Origin: Vesta saturnalis
Taxonomy: Eukaryota; Arthropoda; Insecta; Coleoptera; Lampyridae
Direction: 5' to 3'
Assembly: GCA_036346205.1 (NCBI GenBank)
Contig: JARFJB010000821.1
Coordinates: 9,003,222-9,067,221 of the forward strand
DNA: 64,000 bases
The notes below the pieces were generated by a model. The model was not told the DNA's origin. It worked only from the letters and a program-made list of their open reading frames with translations, and did no database searches. Position 1 is the stretch's first letter. Each line of letters opens with the position of its first letter. Of this stretch, positions 34,000 through 46,195 are shown piece after piece. A program made the translations under genes and the position numbers.

Positions 34000-35520
34000 A
34001 ATTCGTAGACGAACGCGAGAATAAGATTATTAGACCGATGTCCTCTTGATGAGTTATTACAGCAATCAAATGGATTTTAAATATGAGAATAAATAAAAAT
34101 TGATTGTCAGAAATCCCTTATGTTATTTTACGATGCATACAATTTATTTTGCTCAGGTAGTCCTTAACGCTACAGCTTAATAAAAAAGTTCTTCTCTCTT
34201 TCCCCTTATTCACAATATAATGAATCTTTAAACACATTAATTAATTTTGACGATACGTTTAAGTCCTTTTACAGTTACGGTCTCTTTTAACAAAACCGCC
34301 TTAGAGAGCGTGTTTTAATTAAATTTAATTAATAATTCTGTCATTTAATTTTTAAAAACTTTGCACATAGTACTCCGTCAGATGTTATGCCGTTCCGCAG
34401 TATTTATAAAATCCCAAAGCCACACAAACTTCATTAATGGAATGTGTCCATAATTATTGACTGAATGAATACTTAAAAATTCGGCGGAGCAATCACATAT
34501 ATGGATTAAATTCACATGGGGAAGCTGAATTTCGTACGATCTAAGGTCGTAGTTTTCATTGTGCAATAATGTGAACCAACCTTTAATAAAGAAACTATTT
34601 TAACCACTCAATTTATCTGTAATTTTAAATACCTTGGTCATCTTAACAAAAAAGATGTAATCGTAATTTTTCTTTTTCTTTATTACGCATACAAAATGAG
34701 GTAATCTTAATTGACCACCCCCACACCCCTAACCACTGGAGGTGGACTGACTGAAAATTGCATCTAGGAGTTGAAGAAGACCCGCTAAAAGAAACAGTAG
34801 GGGTATGGGTAAAAATTAACATCAAGGATTGAAAATTAAATCTAGGGGTTGAAAAACCAACCCGAAAAGAAGCCATAGGTGTAGGAAATGACCACGACCA
34901 CGTGGGCGTAACTTCCCCCATCACTGATGATATCACAGACCAAACTGTCCTCATTCTACTTCTTGAAGGTTTAAAGGTTTTGCAATCGACTTTTTGTTCA
35001 CTATCGCTAAATCGACTTATTGGCTCATTTTATAACGTTTGCCAAGTTTCGCCAAGATCGGCCATCATGTCTGGATGTCTGTGTGTGTCTGTCTGTGTTG
35101 TGTGTGGATGTATGTCAGTATTCACGATAACTCCAGAATAAAAATACCTACGTACTTAAAATTTTGTATTTAAGCTAATTTTCATTTGGCTTAGAACTGA
35201 TTAGATTTTGGGAAAAATCCAGGGGCGGAGAGGGGGGTTTATTAGGGGCAGTTTTTTGCTATGACCCGTAATTTAGCGGCAAAAAAGTTCCTAAGGTAGA
35301 ATTTAAGTGTTTTCGTTATCTGAATAAGTTTATAAGAAAAAGTGTAAACGTATTTTTTAAAGAAAATTTAATTTTAGATAAATCTTCTATATGAAGTTTT
35401 TTAATGTGAAGCGAAATAAATTTAAAAATTAAATAAATATGGTTGAAAATCCTGAAGCTGTATTATCGATATTTTTATAGAACCGGGGTTTCTTAAATTT
35501 TCATTTTTTACGTTTTACCC
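34000..35520. other. Unassigned, transposon-like fragments
   Basis: At 34730-34910 two similar stretches contain ATCTAGG.GTTGAA (34770, 34850). At 35040-35130 the words GCCAAGTTTCGCCAAGATCGG and CTGTGTGTGTCTGTCTGTG then ACGATAACTC resemble non-coding parts of insect transposons. No coding region. Confidence 0.4.
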
Positions 35521-35790
35521 TACTAATTTCTATCTGACATGAAGTTTTAAACGTTAGTATGACATAAATTTCTGTTTTTGTTTTTACAATGTTGCCTATT
35601 CTCGTTATGAACGTAGAAAAAAGAGGATGCATAGTTTTCCTAAAAAAAATTTAATTTAAGTTAGCATCTAGATGTTTATTAAAATCTGTTTGTCACGAAG
35701 GTTTAAACGTTTGTTTGACATAGATTATTATTCTTGCGTTTACAATGTTGCCTATTTTCGCAATGAACTTCTTATAAAAGAATTTGAATA
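35520..35790 (+). repeat. Two degenerate tandem units of about 160 bp
   Basis: TACAATGTTGCCTATT followed by CTCGTTATGAACGT or TTCGCAATGAACTT occurs at about 35586 and 35746. The preceding TGACATAAATT / TGACATAGATT and GAAGTTTTAAACGTT / GAAGGTTTAAACGTT blocks also match with the same offset. Confidence 0.7.
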
Positions 35791-35794
35791 ATTA

Positions 35795-37885
35795 TCCAAA
35801 AAAAAAATGTTATTAAAATTATTTCATTTCTTTTAATTTCAATTTTGTAGGTTTGAAGGTCGTGTGGTGTTCCACGCCAGATATTTTTTTTTGTAACTAT
35901 ACAAAGTAAATTAAAAGTATATCTTGATTGCACTTAATACTTCTAAACAATCACAACCTAAATATAATTTTTGACTAAATGAACTTTAGTATTTACTTAC
36001 TCGAGTTGGCGGACTCAAATATTTACAGCTTACTTATAACATGCGATTCATGTTACCTACTTGAATCCTAAGCTTAATTTTGTAACTAACAAACTTTAAA
36101 TTAATTTTTCTGTATCTTCACGCTCTATTTGGATGGAAATATGTATTTTATTTATATATAAAACGTTTCCGAGTTTAATAAGCTGCAAGAAAGCCCTGTT
36201 AATTTTTAAGGAGTTGTAAACAACCAAAAATAGGAAAATTAGGACATAAAATTAAGTCTATTAGATAGGAAAACTTGATTACTTTAAATAGTTGAACGCA
36301 TTCTGCTTTAATTGGTAATTTAATTGGTTCTACGTGGTTTTACTTCCACCAAAATTCATTTGAGACCCTGTCCTTTGAGGTTTCTCTTATTGTGTTTATT
36401 CTCATTGACTTAATTTATTTTACAATGTGTTTGTAACTATAGTAATTTAAAGAAAACACAATGTTTCTAAATAGCAATATATAGAAACTACTAATTTAAT
36501 TGTATAAACAAATCTCACGAATTCGCAAAAAAGTTAAATAAACACTCCGCGAATGGTAAGAAAAATAAATGATCCAGATTTTTCCGGTGTAACTACGTGG
36601 GTAAAAAGGCACATGATACCTTTTTGAAGGCTAATTTATTTATATATATTTTTCTATTATTTACATAAACTTTTAGATTTTTTTCTCTTAATCCTTCCTA
36701 CGTCAATGATGTAATTTTAAATAAAGATATCACAAAGCGATTCACGTATCACGTATGCCTTATTAAGAATAACAACGTTAAACGACTTTAAATTTCTATT
36801 TTAGCAAAGGAACATCATCATTTCGAATTCACGCCTGTTCAGAGCACATCAGTTGAAGAAGAGATAAGAATAGTAGTTTAGAAACTTGGATTATAACATA
36901 ATCTTCAACTCTTACTAACTTTTGTGTGCACACCTGGTTGTACTGATATGCAAATTACAAATGTTTGTTGTTTGATAACTTTGCATTTATATAATATTTT
37001 AATAATAAAAAGTTTTATATTCATAAATAAGATCATAATCCGAATGCAATTAATGATCCTTTATGTGGCTCTTTTTTATTTCGTCAAGGATTTGCGTTCA
37101 TATTTTATAATTTTATACGAACCTTGACTTGCATTAACAAGAAATTGTAAGCTAATTCATCTTCTTGTATTTCAAATCGATTTAATGAGGGAAGTTATAT
37201 ATTTAATCTAGTTAGCTTTGACATATGACACGTTTCTACATGCAAACATTGATCTTTTGAGATTTATGCAAAAAGAGCGCCTGCTCGTTTGTTCAATCAA
37301 AAAAAGTTCGACGATACAGTTTAACAATTCTAAAGTGCAGTAACAAGTGATCCTTGGCGTTTTTTTTTTAGAAATAACTAATGAACATCTAGCAAAAACC
37401 ATGCCATTTCAAAGTTTTACTACAACATATACCGAGTGTTTATCGTTATTGTATTATAAATTATACGGTATGTCCACGGATGGAGTTACAAAGAGATATG
37501 ATTGATAAAAATTTTGAAATTGAGTTTCATATTTGGGGAGGTTTGAAACTAATTTTAAGTATATTTTCGTTGTTTCAAATCAAGGCCACTTGGGTGGTTC
37601 GGATACAGTCGGTGTTATGTAGTAACTACGGCAAACGTCATTACAAAATTTCGGAAATGTCAACTTACTTTGTGAAACCGTGTCTGCTTATTGTTTGCAA
37701 ATCCCAAAAAATAACCCTCATTCATGGGCCTATCGTTATTACATCTTCTTATTCACACATCTCGAATTTAGTCTTTAGCCGTTTACAAAATGTTTTATTT
37801 TAAATTGTATTTACATTCATGAAAAACTATTTGTTCAAACAAAATACCACTAAATTAGAGCACATTGCAATACGAACTCGTAACT
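35795..37885. other. AT-rich region without recognised genes
   Basis: The longest frame, 37480-37803 on the plus strand (107 codons), has no motif I recognise. No satellites or inverted repeats seen. Confidence 0.4.
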
Positions 37886-37889
37886 TATA

Positions 37890-38115
37890 GCTTTTTCAAA
37901 TTTCTGCTAGAGATTACACCGGACTGCATTAACAAGTCTTTCAACAGATCGATATGATTATTTAGTGCTTCCGAGTATACTAATTGTTTTAACCGACCTC
38001 ACAAATCAAAGTCCATTATAGCTAAATCGGGCCTTCGAGGGGACCACAAAATTGGCCGATTTCTCCCAATCCATTTTTCGCCAAACTTTTCGTTTAACCA
38101 AATGCGAGATCGAGC
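37890..38115 (-). pseudogene. Mariner transposase C-terminal fragment
   Basis: The minus strand reads HARSRIWLNEKFGEKWIGRN, RPILWSPRRPDLAIMDFDL, a stop, GRLKQLVYSEALNNHIDLLK and LLMQSGVISSRNLKKL, then a stop. WIGRN-P-LW-PRRPDL---DF is the block around the third catalytic Asp of DUF4817-type mariners. The fragment is cut on its N-terminal side at an ACACCCTATA sequence (38130), which looks like another transposon end. Confidence 0.75.
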
Positions 38116-38429
38116 ATGAAATTTTAAATGCAACACCCTATATTTTTACTATTTAGATTCTCTGTGTTAAAATATTATACTTTTATAATGAAACTTTTTT
38201 CAAAATTTTTTATAATTTAGGAGTAAATTGAGGATATGTAGTTTTTATCACGAATTTACCCTATTATAAAATCAATTGCTGCATTTAAAATAATATCAAT
38301 TTAAATGTAATTTTAATATTTTTACATTACAAGGGTTGTCCTGAATAGTTTCTATTACATGTAGCTACTGTTTTTATACGGCGGTTTTTTTTCAGTGGTC
38401 CCTTCAAAATATTTGAAATGCCAGCAATT

Positions 38430-38737
38430 GGTGTCTGTGTGTCTGTGTGTATATGTGCGTGTGTGTTGTGGGTTTTTATGTCCGTGTGTCCGTGTCGATG
38501 TCTGTGTCGCGTGCGTGTGCGTGTCTGGATGCTGCGTGTCTGCGTGTCTGCGTGCTGCGTGCCTGCGTGTCTGCGTGTGTGCGTGTGTCCGTGTCTGCGT
38601 GCTGCGTGTCTGCGTGTCTGCGTGTGTGCGTGTGTGTGGTGTGTGCGTGTGTGCTGTGTGGTGCGTGCGTGTGTGGTGCGTGTGTGTGTGTGCGTGGGTG
38701 CGTGGTGTGTGGTGGGTGTGTGGTGGTGGTGTGTGTA

Positions 38738-38806
<69 letters not shown>

Positions 38807-38809
38807 GTA

Positions 38810-38887
<78 letters not shown>

Positions 38888-39023
38888 GCGTGCTGTGGTG
38901 CGTGTGTGCGTGTGTGTGTGTGTGTGGTGTGTGTGTGTGTGTGTGGTGTGGTGTGTGTGTGGTGTGTGTGTGTGTGTGGTGTGTGTGGTGTGTGGTGTGG
39001 TGTGGTGTGTGTGTGTGTGGGTG

Positions 39024-39054
<31 letters not shown>

Positions 39055-39112
39055 TGTGGTGTGCGTGTGTGTGTTGTGTGTGTGTGGTGTGTGTGGTGTT
39101 AGTGCGTGCGTG
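38430..39112 (+). repeat. Compound TGCG/GT and TA satellite
   Basis: Interrupted TGTG/TGCG repeats flank a (TA)n core at about 38738-38848. Open frames on the plus strand here (YI and VC repeats) are artefacts of the repeat. Confidence 0.95.
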
Positions 39113-39257
39113 CAGATGTTAGTGTGATTTTTAAATTTTAGTGAACAATATTATATTTAAACATAATAAGATAGCAAATTGACTACAACTCTTGAAACAA
39201 TTTAGCACAACAAAATCAAAGATAATTATAATTTGTCAACCAATTTTACAATAAATT
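39113..39257 (+). repeat. Unique segment duplicated at 39647-39790
   Basis: Both copies contain TTATATTTAAACATAATAA, ACTACAACTCTT and ATCAAAGATAATTATAATTTG. The offset is about 534 bp, so a block of unique DNA plus GT satellite has been duplicated in tandem. Confidence 0.9.
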
Positions 39258-39436
39258 TGTGTGTGTGTGTGTGTGGTGTGTGGTGTGTGTGGGTGGTGGG
39301 TTGGTGCGTGTGGTGCGTGCGTGTGGTGTGTGCGTGGTGCGTGTTGCGTGCTTGGTGCGTGCGTGCGTGCGTGTGTGGTGTGTTTGGTGTGTGTGTGTGT
39401 TGTGTGCGTGCGTGTGTGTGGCTTGTGTTTGTGTGT

Positions 39437-39504
<68 letters not shown>

Positions 39505-39516
39505 CTGTGTGTGTGT

Positions 39517-39555
<39 letters not shown>

Positions 39556-39645
39556 GGGTGTGTGAGTGCGTGCGTGAGCGTGTGTGTATGTGTGTGTGTG
39601 GGCGCGTGTGCGTGTGGGCGTGCGTACGTGCGTGCGTGTAGATGT
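39255..39645 (+). repeat. GT/GC-rich satellite block
   Basis: Interrupted (GT)n with GTGC variants. No gene. Confidence 0.95.
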
Positions 39646-39789
39646 TATGAGTGATTTTTTCAATTTTTAATGAATCAAATTATATTTAAACATAATAAAA
39701 CAGCAAATTAACTACAACTCTTTATTGAAACAATTTAACACAACAAAAATCAAAGATAATTATAATTTGTCATCAAATTTTACAATAAG

Positions 39790-39905
39790 TTTTCAATATA
39801 TCCTCCATTGGTGCATGTAGTATATCTGGTTTCCAAAGGCCGAATTGCATTTCTTACACCATCTGAATTAGTTAATGCTTCAATTGCCACCTAATTTCAT
39901 ATTTT
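39790..39905 (-). pseudogene. Possible mariner transposase tail
   Basis: The minus strand reads TNSDGVRNAIRPLETRYTTC then TNGGYIENLL and a stop. The spacing of R---C--NGG-IE-LL resembles the last residues of mariner transposases. The evidence is a short motif only. Confidence 0.35.
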
Positions 39906-39979
39906 ATCGTCTTACAAGGGGTTTTTTCAACCCCTACTCTTAAAACCACTTCTACGGTTGGTCCAATGTTTTGCTTGAG

Positions 39980-40290
39980 ACGTGTTATTCCATTATTTTG
40001 CTTGAGTGTGCCTTTTTGAGTTATGGTTCGAAATTATTTCCCTTTGCAGCGGGTTTTTTATACCCTTTATTTCAACCCCATTTTTACCCTTTATATCTGC
40101 ACCCCAGTGATTTTTACGTTTTCCACCATCTTGCTTTTGTGTGCCTCTTTGGCTTTAGTCCTGGTTTCCGTATCCAGCCATCTTGCTTGATCGTGCCTTT
40201 TTGACGCTTTGTCCATTTTGTTTTCGTGTTTTTTTTTGGCTTTCCGATATTTTTTTTCCGAGGTCTATCATTTTGTTATCGTGTGCCTTT
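39980..40290 (+). repeat. Degenerate CCAT-TTGCTT-GTGCCTTTTTG repeats
   Basis: Five related words occur at about 39990, 40120, 40177, 40210 and 40266: CCATTATTTTGCTTGAGTGT, CCACCATCTTGCTTTTGTGT, GCCATCTTGCTTGATCGTGC, CCATTTTGTTTTCGTG and ATCATTTTGTTATCGTGTGC, each followed by CCTTTTTG-like sequence. Irregular spacing. Confidence 0.5.
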
Positions 40291-40299
40291 GATTACGTA

Positions 40300-41387
40300 A
40301 TAGAAAACATCCAAGGTTATCACTTTCACTTGAAACTAAACCCAGAATCTTCGCCATGGATCCATCGCGCCAACATCAATGTCAGGGAATCCTTTTGTGC
40401 CATGTAGGTCTCTCTCTCTCTCTCTCGCACTTTCTTAATGGTCCAAAGCTCAATTCGGACTCTTCGGCCTCTAAAATCGTCTAGTAAAATTTAAGCCAGA
40501 AGTTCCAACTTGTGGTATAATTAGAAGTTAGCACACAGCTATTCGTAAAATTGCAGTCAAAGAACGTGGTGCTCTCTTTCAACGTTCTGAACAGAATTAA
40601 GATGGTAAGGATGTAGTTGCTGCTACTTAAGTACCTTATAGACAGAATCGTTTCCGATGTCAAGTCACCTTGCCGCACAGCATACTTTCCACGTTGGGTT
40701 CGTTCCTGTAACATCCAAAATTGCTTCTTCATTTAACTCAGAAAGCCAACCAAAGTTACTGACAGCCCTTTAAATACTTCTGCCTCTCTCACTCTGTGAT
40801 CGAACGCTGTAAAGATGGTATGCTGCGGGCTACGCCAATTTGAAAATCTCTCTGAGTAAAGTCCTGTTGCAGCCCTGCAATTCATCCGACACTCTCACAA
40901 TATCACTATTCATTGAAGGGATATGCCAGTTGGATAAAAGCACTTATTAATAAAATAAAATGAGCACAATAATACAACGAAAACTAGATAACATTAACAT
41001 AAAATTGATTAGAAGATAAAAACGGCCTCAACTTTTACTAATTAATAATTATTTTAGATTCATTGTCAAACCTTGAGATAAAAACTCATTCCATGGCAAT
41101 GCGCTCATTTATTACATAATAAGAGATTTTAGGCATTTAAACAATAATCATTTTTCACAATAACAGTTAAAATACTGAACATGTTTTTCACTCTTTTATG
41201 TGTAAAACTATAGGAATATTGTATTCGTGAAAAAATCCATTGCAACTGTTTTATACCTTTTCAGAAATTTTAAAACCATCTGAATCATGTTTAAGATGAT
41301 GTCTCTTTCTCTTTCGTGCGTGTGTATGCGTGTGTGCGGCCTGTGTGTGGGTGTGTACGCGCGTGTGCGTGCGTGTATGTGTATATC

Positions 41388-41447
<60 letters not shown>

Positions 41448-42215
41448 TGTGCATGCGTTTCAATAAAATGAAGGTAAAAGTAATGCAAGTGCTATTTTAA
41501 GTATGAACAACTATAATATTAAAGTAAAACTGTTGGAACCACAAATTCATCGTGAACTACCAAAAGATCCTACAAAAAGTTCCTTTTGAAAACTAAAGTA
41601 CTTAATAAATTAATCTTTATTCCTTAAAGAGAAAAAAAGAAACCAACTCTGAAGCTCTTCCACTAAAACATTATGTTCTGCTTAAGATCTATTATGGTCG
41701 ATGTTTATCAGATACGGTGCATTAATATCCATTAATAAATAGTAAAACAAATGTGAATGTCGTATTTATTGTTAGAGCAATTATTATTGTTTCTCTTAAT
41801 AAAGATAATAGAGCGAAACAAAATTTCCTTACTTTTCTCGCAAACGAATGGACTAATTAAAAAAAATCTACGCCAAAATGAAGGAATCAAAAGGACCTTT
41901 CAAATGAGGTATCACTCGACACCTCTTACTAATTAAGATTTTGAAGGGTTTATTCCTGGGGCGAAGAAATTTTTGGTTATAATTTCTCCCCTTCGATAAT
42001 CTTTTTGCGAATTTCAGAGATTTTTTTTTAAATTTTCATATTTCGAGAAATACAAGGTAGGAAGTTCAGAAATGAACACTTTGCAATACATCTTAAGCAA
42101 AGCGCGCACTGAAGTAGTGTGGTAGAGGTGAGATATTGGAATGGTGCGTGGCATGAAAGTGATTTAAAGCGCACTGCAGTGGCAAACAACGTATGTTGTC
42201 ACCGATTCAACAGTT
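40300..42215. other. Unassigned region with GT satellite at 41317-41458
   Basis: A GT/GC microsatellite occupies 41317-41458, and CT repeats 40408-40425. At 41880-42060, CAAATGAGGTATCACT and nearby T/C-rich sequence resemble the non-coding flank of an insect DNA transposon. No gene seen. Confidence 0.5.
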
Positions 42216-42220
42216 AAAAT

Positions 42221-42496
42221 GTCTCAGAGAATGAAGATGCTAAACTAAACGCTAAAAATCACGGGAATAAGAAAAAGTGTGGGGTTCATCCTCTATGGTA
42301 GAAAAATAAAAATTGGAATTTTCAACGTTTATAAAAATGATTTGAACTTCGACCAAAAATTTAAACTTTTCTATCGAATGAAGAAAGTGACATTTTGCAA
42401 GTTACTGACAAGGCTATGACCTATGCTTCAAAAACAGGATACAAACTTCAGGAATTGTTTTTCTCCCGGAGAAAGACTTCTAGTACATTGTGAAAA
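42221..42496 (+). pseudogene. Harbinger transposase exon 1
   Basis: The plus-strand frame contains RKIKIGIFNVYKNDLNFDQK, KLFYRMKKVTFCKLLTRL, a stop (TGA), PMLQKQDTNFRNCFSPGERL and LVHCEK, which is the helical N-terminal part of a PIF transposase. It ends AAAA/GTATAATAA. Joining this donor to the acceptor TTTATTTCCAG at 43449 keeps the frame and runs into YFATGCN, as expected for the family. Upstream, KKCGVHPLW is in another frame (frameshift near 42300). The start is uncertain; an ATG at 42221 is a candidate. Confidence 0.75.
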
Positions 42497-42545
42497 GTAT
42501 AATAAACAATATTAATAGACATATATTTATTAACCAAATGTAAAC

Positions 42546-43345
42546 TTAATTTATAACATTATTTTGAAAAGCATACTGAATGTTTGGTAATAATGTATCT
42601 TGTGTGGGTGGTGGATGTCCTGTCGAAAACGAAATGTCTTGACGGTTGCGAATCAGCTGTAGAGTTACTACATGCTGTAGAGGGACCGCTAGAATGCATG
42701 CTGTGTGCACCAAGCGATGAATAACTTCCAGGCGTTGCAATTTCTGTGGAGAAGAGAGGTACAGTAGTATGAGATACTAATGGCTCGTCCAAGGTTTCAT
42801 CGGCAAGATTTAAGACTCCTACTTTATATTTTCTTTTCTGCTTGTCAGTCAGGCAATAGACTCAACAAAAATTGCATATCAGCATCATCACTGGTTAAAG
42901 CAGGCGGTCTATATGGTGCTTACTCCTTTTTTTCAAAACACTTAAAGGCAGATTTGTTAATGTCTTCCAAAGCTGCTTGATTCTGAGTACTTTTACTTCT
43001 TTTAGGTTTATGAGTATCTTCACTGAGTACTGACGAACTGAATACACTTTTTTTGTTTTCCTTGCTTTGGAATAAGAGAATCGTTTTTTCAAACTATCTT
43101 GCTGAACTAAAATGACTATCGTGTTTTCTCCCTTGGTTGATTTTGTAATTTCCAACTTAACTTGGACTTGCTAATTGTACGAGTTCAAGCATGACCTTGT
43201 GAACGGTAAAACAAAAGATATGTACTCCGAGTGATAGTGTGGGCATTTCACAGATGCTCCAGACCAGATGGCACATATATCTTTAAATGTTTCGTGTAAC
43301 TTCCACATAGATTCTTCCACCGTTTTTTGCAGTCTGCGATGATAG
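42546..43345 (-). pseudogene. Myb/SANT (MADF)-like accessory gene of Harbinger
   Basis: On the minus strand, a TTTTTATTGCAG acceptor precedes 43345, followed by IIADCKKRWKNLCGSYTKHL, the end of a MADF DNA-binding domain (C--RW--L---Y). A frameshift leads to KCPHYHSEYISFVLPF, the usual close of the domain. Downstream come a basic linker (about 43155-42900) and a tail with SSLGAHSMHSSGPSTACSN (42792-42559). In the superfamily this partner protein helps the transposase reach DNA and the nucleus. The N-terminal part of MADF is missing. It is entirely inside the intron 42497-43449 of the transposase. Confidence 0.7.
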
Positions 43346-43449
43346 CTGCAATAAAAACACATCATTAAGATATACACATTAAGCGTAATGTACACAGTAT
43401 TAATAAATAGTATAGTAATAAATTACTTAATTATTGTCTTTATTTCCAG

Positions 43450-44312
43450 GTATTTCGCAACTGGCTGCAATCTAAAGGCACTATCATGTTATTTTTTGAG
43501 AGGTCATACTACCATTAGGGAAATAATTGTAACAACTTCAGAAGTAATTTGGAAAGTTCTACAACCAGCTTACCTTCCTGACCCTGCCAAAGGATCATGG
43601 TTACAATCGGCTGAAAGATATTGGGAACTATGGAACCTACCAAATTGTGTGGGAAGTATAGACTGAAAACACATCAGGGTCAAACGTCCACCTTAATTAC
43701 AAAGTGTATATTCCATTGTTTTAGTGGCTGTAACCGATGCAGATGGATGTTTCTTGACCATTAATTTAGGGGAGTATGGACGAAATAGTGACGGGAGGGC
43801 ATTAAAAGATAGCAATTTTGGAAAGAATCTATCTATCTCCATTACCAGGACAAGGCGCAAATTTTCCATTTTATTTTACTGTAGACAAAGATTTCCCATT
43901 GAGGTATAGTATAATGAAGCTCTGCCCTAAAAGAGGCTTAACAAATAGGGTGTTCAATGGTAGGTTATCAAGAGGTCGCAAATCAGTTGAGTGCTCGTTT
44001 GGAATGATGTCATCCAAGTTTAGAATTGTGCACACAGCAATTGCTCTTAATATAAATACAGTACACACTATTGTTCAAGCAGTATTCGTACTGTATAATT
44101 TCATAAAAAAAAAGGAAGGTGTGTTTTCGCGCCCGCAAGGCAAGAATGGGAACGATGGTGACATAGAATTTGAAAATGAAGAAGAGCTACGTGACCCGAG
44201 ACTCTTAAATCAAACAAGAGCTACCAATCAAGCAATTGCTACACGAGAGAAACTGGAATTTTACTTCACAGTGGACGGCTCACTTAAAGGTCAACAAAGA
44301 TTTTGTTTATGA
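43450..44312 (+). pseudogene. Harbinger transposase exon 2 (DDE_4 nuclease)
   Basis: The plus strand reads YFATGCNLKALSCYFLRGHT, KVLQPAYLPDP, WNLPNCVGSID with the first catalytic Asp, then a TGA where the family has Gly, KHIRVKRPP, VAVTDADGCFLTINLGEYGR with the second Asp, RNSDGRALKDSNFGKN, and, in another frame, FTVDKDFPLRYSIMKLCPKR, FNGRLSRGRKSVECSFGMMS with the Glu, and AVFVLYNFIKKKEGVF. So all three DDE residues survive, but one stop and at least two frameshifts (about 43690 and 43830) break the gene. The nuclease would cut at TWA targets. Confidence 0.9.
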
Positions 44313-44319
44313 AGACAAA

Positions 44320-44705
44320 ACATTTTATCTAGATATACAGTGTCCGAAAAAAACCTAAAATTTTTCAATTTTGTCCTACACACAATAGGTATGAGAACAC
44401 TGGAGAATCAAAAACTAATATAATTACTTAATGCCTGTTAATAAAAATTTTTCTTTCGAGAAACAAAATCTTTTATTACTTACTTCCTTTTCCAATCTCT
44501 TTCGCAATCTTGGCCCTGGCCCGCTCCTGCACATCGCTCATATGATAATCCTCCCGCGTATCGAAATACAGACAGGAATATGCCTTTATAACGCTTACAA
44601 ACTTTATGTTAAATTCGTGGTCATCTGACATGTTTTTAGTTTTTCGTAAAAATTCACAAGAAAAACTAATGGAAGCTTACCAATATCTGAAAATAATAAT
44701 TTCTA
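44320..44705. other. Short spacer
   Basis: TACAGTGTCCGAAAAAAACC at 44337 may be a transposon terminus. Nothing else recognised. Confidence 0.4.
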
Positions 44706-44707
44706 TC

Positions 44708-45915
44708 TTTTAAGGTTTACCGACACACACCGACAGATACCTTCACAAATTATCAAACCACCATCTACGTCAAAAAATGGGTGTAATTAAATCTTTAGTT
44801 GATCCAGCTAAACGAATTTGTGATACTCATTACGTCATTACGTTCAAGGTAAAGGCTATTCACTTAAAGATATTAATAACGTTATTTACACCCGTTAGAC
44901 ATGACGATAAAGATAAGCTAGTGTTTAATGTTGTAACCGCTTTTCTTTGTACTAATGTTACAGAGTGAATTGCAATAATCGTATTCGATCATGACATTAG
45001 GACCGTTTTTAAACCTACAAGAAAAATTAACGCCCATTGAAGGTCACTTAAAGATGTTTCAAATCCATTAGCATCTTCCGGTGTGTATAAATTATCTTGT
45101 GCTTGTGGAAAAGTAAACATTGGAACGTAACTGTGATACAAGACGTAAAGAACATATGAAATTTTGTAAATTAGGTCAACCAGAGAAATCTGCGATAGCT
45201 TTAGATAATTAAAATCATGACATTCAATTTGATAATACGGAAATACTGTCAAGACAAACTCGTTATTGTGTTCGTTTACAACATGAAGCCATTAAGATAT
45301 ATAATCATCCAAATAACTTAAATATGCAAGAAGAAAATCTCCCATTAAATAGATTTTTGCATCTTATAAATCAAAAAAGACTATGGTACGCCTTAATTTT
45401 TGCGTTACCAATTATATGTTAAGTTACCACACCACTACAATAATTGAACATATGTAGTTTAAATTAAAAATCATATTAAATTAATCCTACTCATTGTGTG
45501 TTCACTGTACAATAACAACTGCGACTAGATCTTTAATTGGTATGTCGAGGTTCTGTTTGTAAATGCTTCTACTCATTTACACTTACTTCATAACTTTAAT
45601 TTTGTTAAATTTATCCGTTGATTATGACATTTTTCATTGTAAACCTTCGTCCGTTAGAGGGTGTTCTGATTTATCATCTTTATGGCAGTTTACTAATATT
45701 TAATTTACTAAAGATCTAACTATTCTTCACTAAATTAAAATTAGATTCCTTAGCAGGATTTATACGTTTATCAAACTGTTATATTAATAGCAAGCTTATA
45801 TTTGCGTTTTCACATTAATTTCATAAATTTATTTTGACATCTCATTAATTCTCAAAGTTATCACCATTTACTCAGGACGATAAATATAATTGTTATCGAG
45901 ACGCTTAAATCTTAA
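44708..45915 (+). pseudogene. Third PLE copy: RT tail, GIY-YIG, 3' end
   Basis: Same family as 17003-21345. The plus strand has residues of KPTHTDRY-HKLSNHHL type in shifted frames (44715-44775), a decayed linker, TCDTRRKEHMKFCKLGQPEK-like residues (about 45130-45190) with SAIALDN, NHDIQFDNTEILSRQTRYCV and NHPNNLNMQEENLPLNRFLH (to 45365), then the 3' repeat ending near 45910. The catalytic RT motif is absent (5' truncation just after it). Many stops. Confidence 0.8.
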
Positions 45916-45919
45916 ATTT

Positions 45920-46195
45920 TAAATGACTATACTTTGTACATTTGATATAAGAGAGAAAATGATAAATTAAAAACGCTTCTTCCTCTTTTCCCTATGTACT
46001 CTTTGCTAACGCAACATGGACTCAACCATTAAAAAATCATGTACTGGCCACATACGATTTTTTCTATTAAAACTGTGCACTTTTAAATAATATAATTGGA
46101 ACTTACAAATTTTACTCATTGTAAAAATTCCAGGTATTACAGTAGGGCCCAATTAATAAAAATCTATGTTACATATTATTGACGAGATTCATACT
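45920..46195. other. Spacer
   Basis: No feature recognised between the PLE end and the LINE 3' end. Confidence 0.4.

Larger units (their letters stand above)
42221..44312 (+). mobile_element. PIF/Harbinger DNA transposon
   Basis: Two genes typical of the superfamily are present: a DDE_4 transposase in two exons on the plus strand, and a Myb/SANT(MADF)-like gene on the minus strand, here inside the transposase intron. I could not identify the terminal inverted repeats or the TWA target duplication, so these limits are those of the coding parts only. Confidence 0.8.

Noticed and set aside
37480..37803. 107-codon plus-strand gene
   Set aside because: No motif, repeat or context support; kept only as an unassigned frame.
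38395..39127. VC- and YI-rich open frames
   Set aside because: GT/TGCG and TA satellite read in frame.
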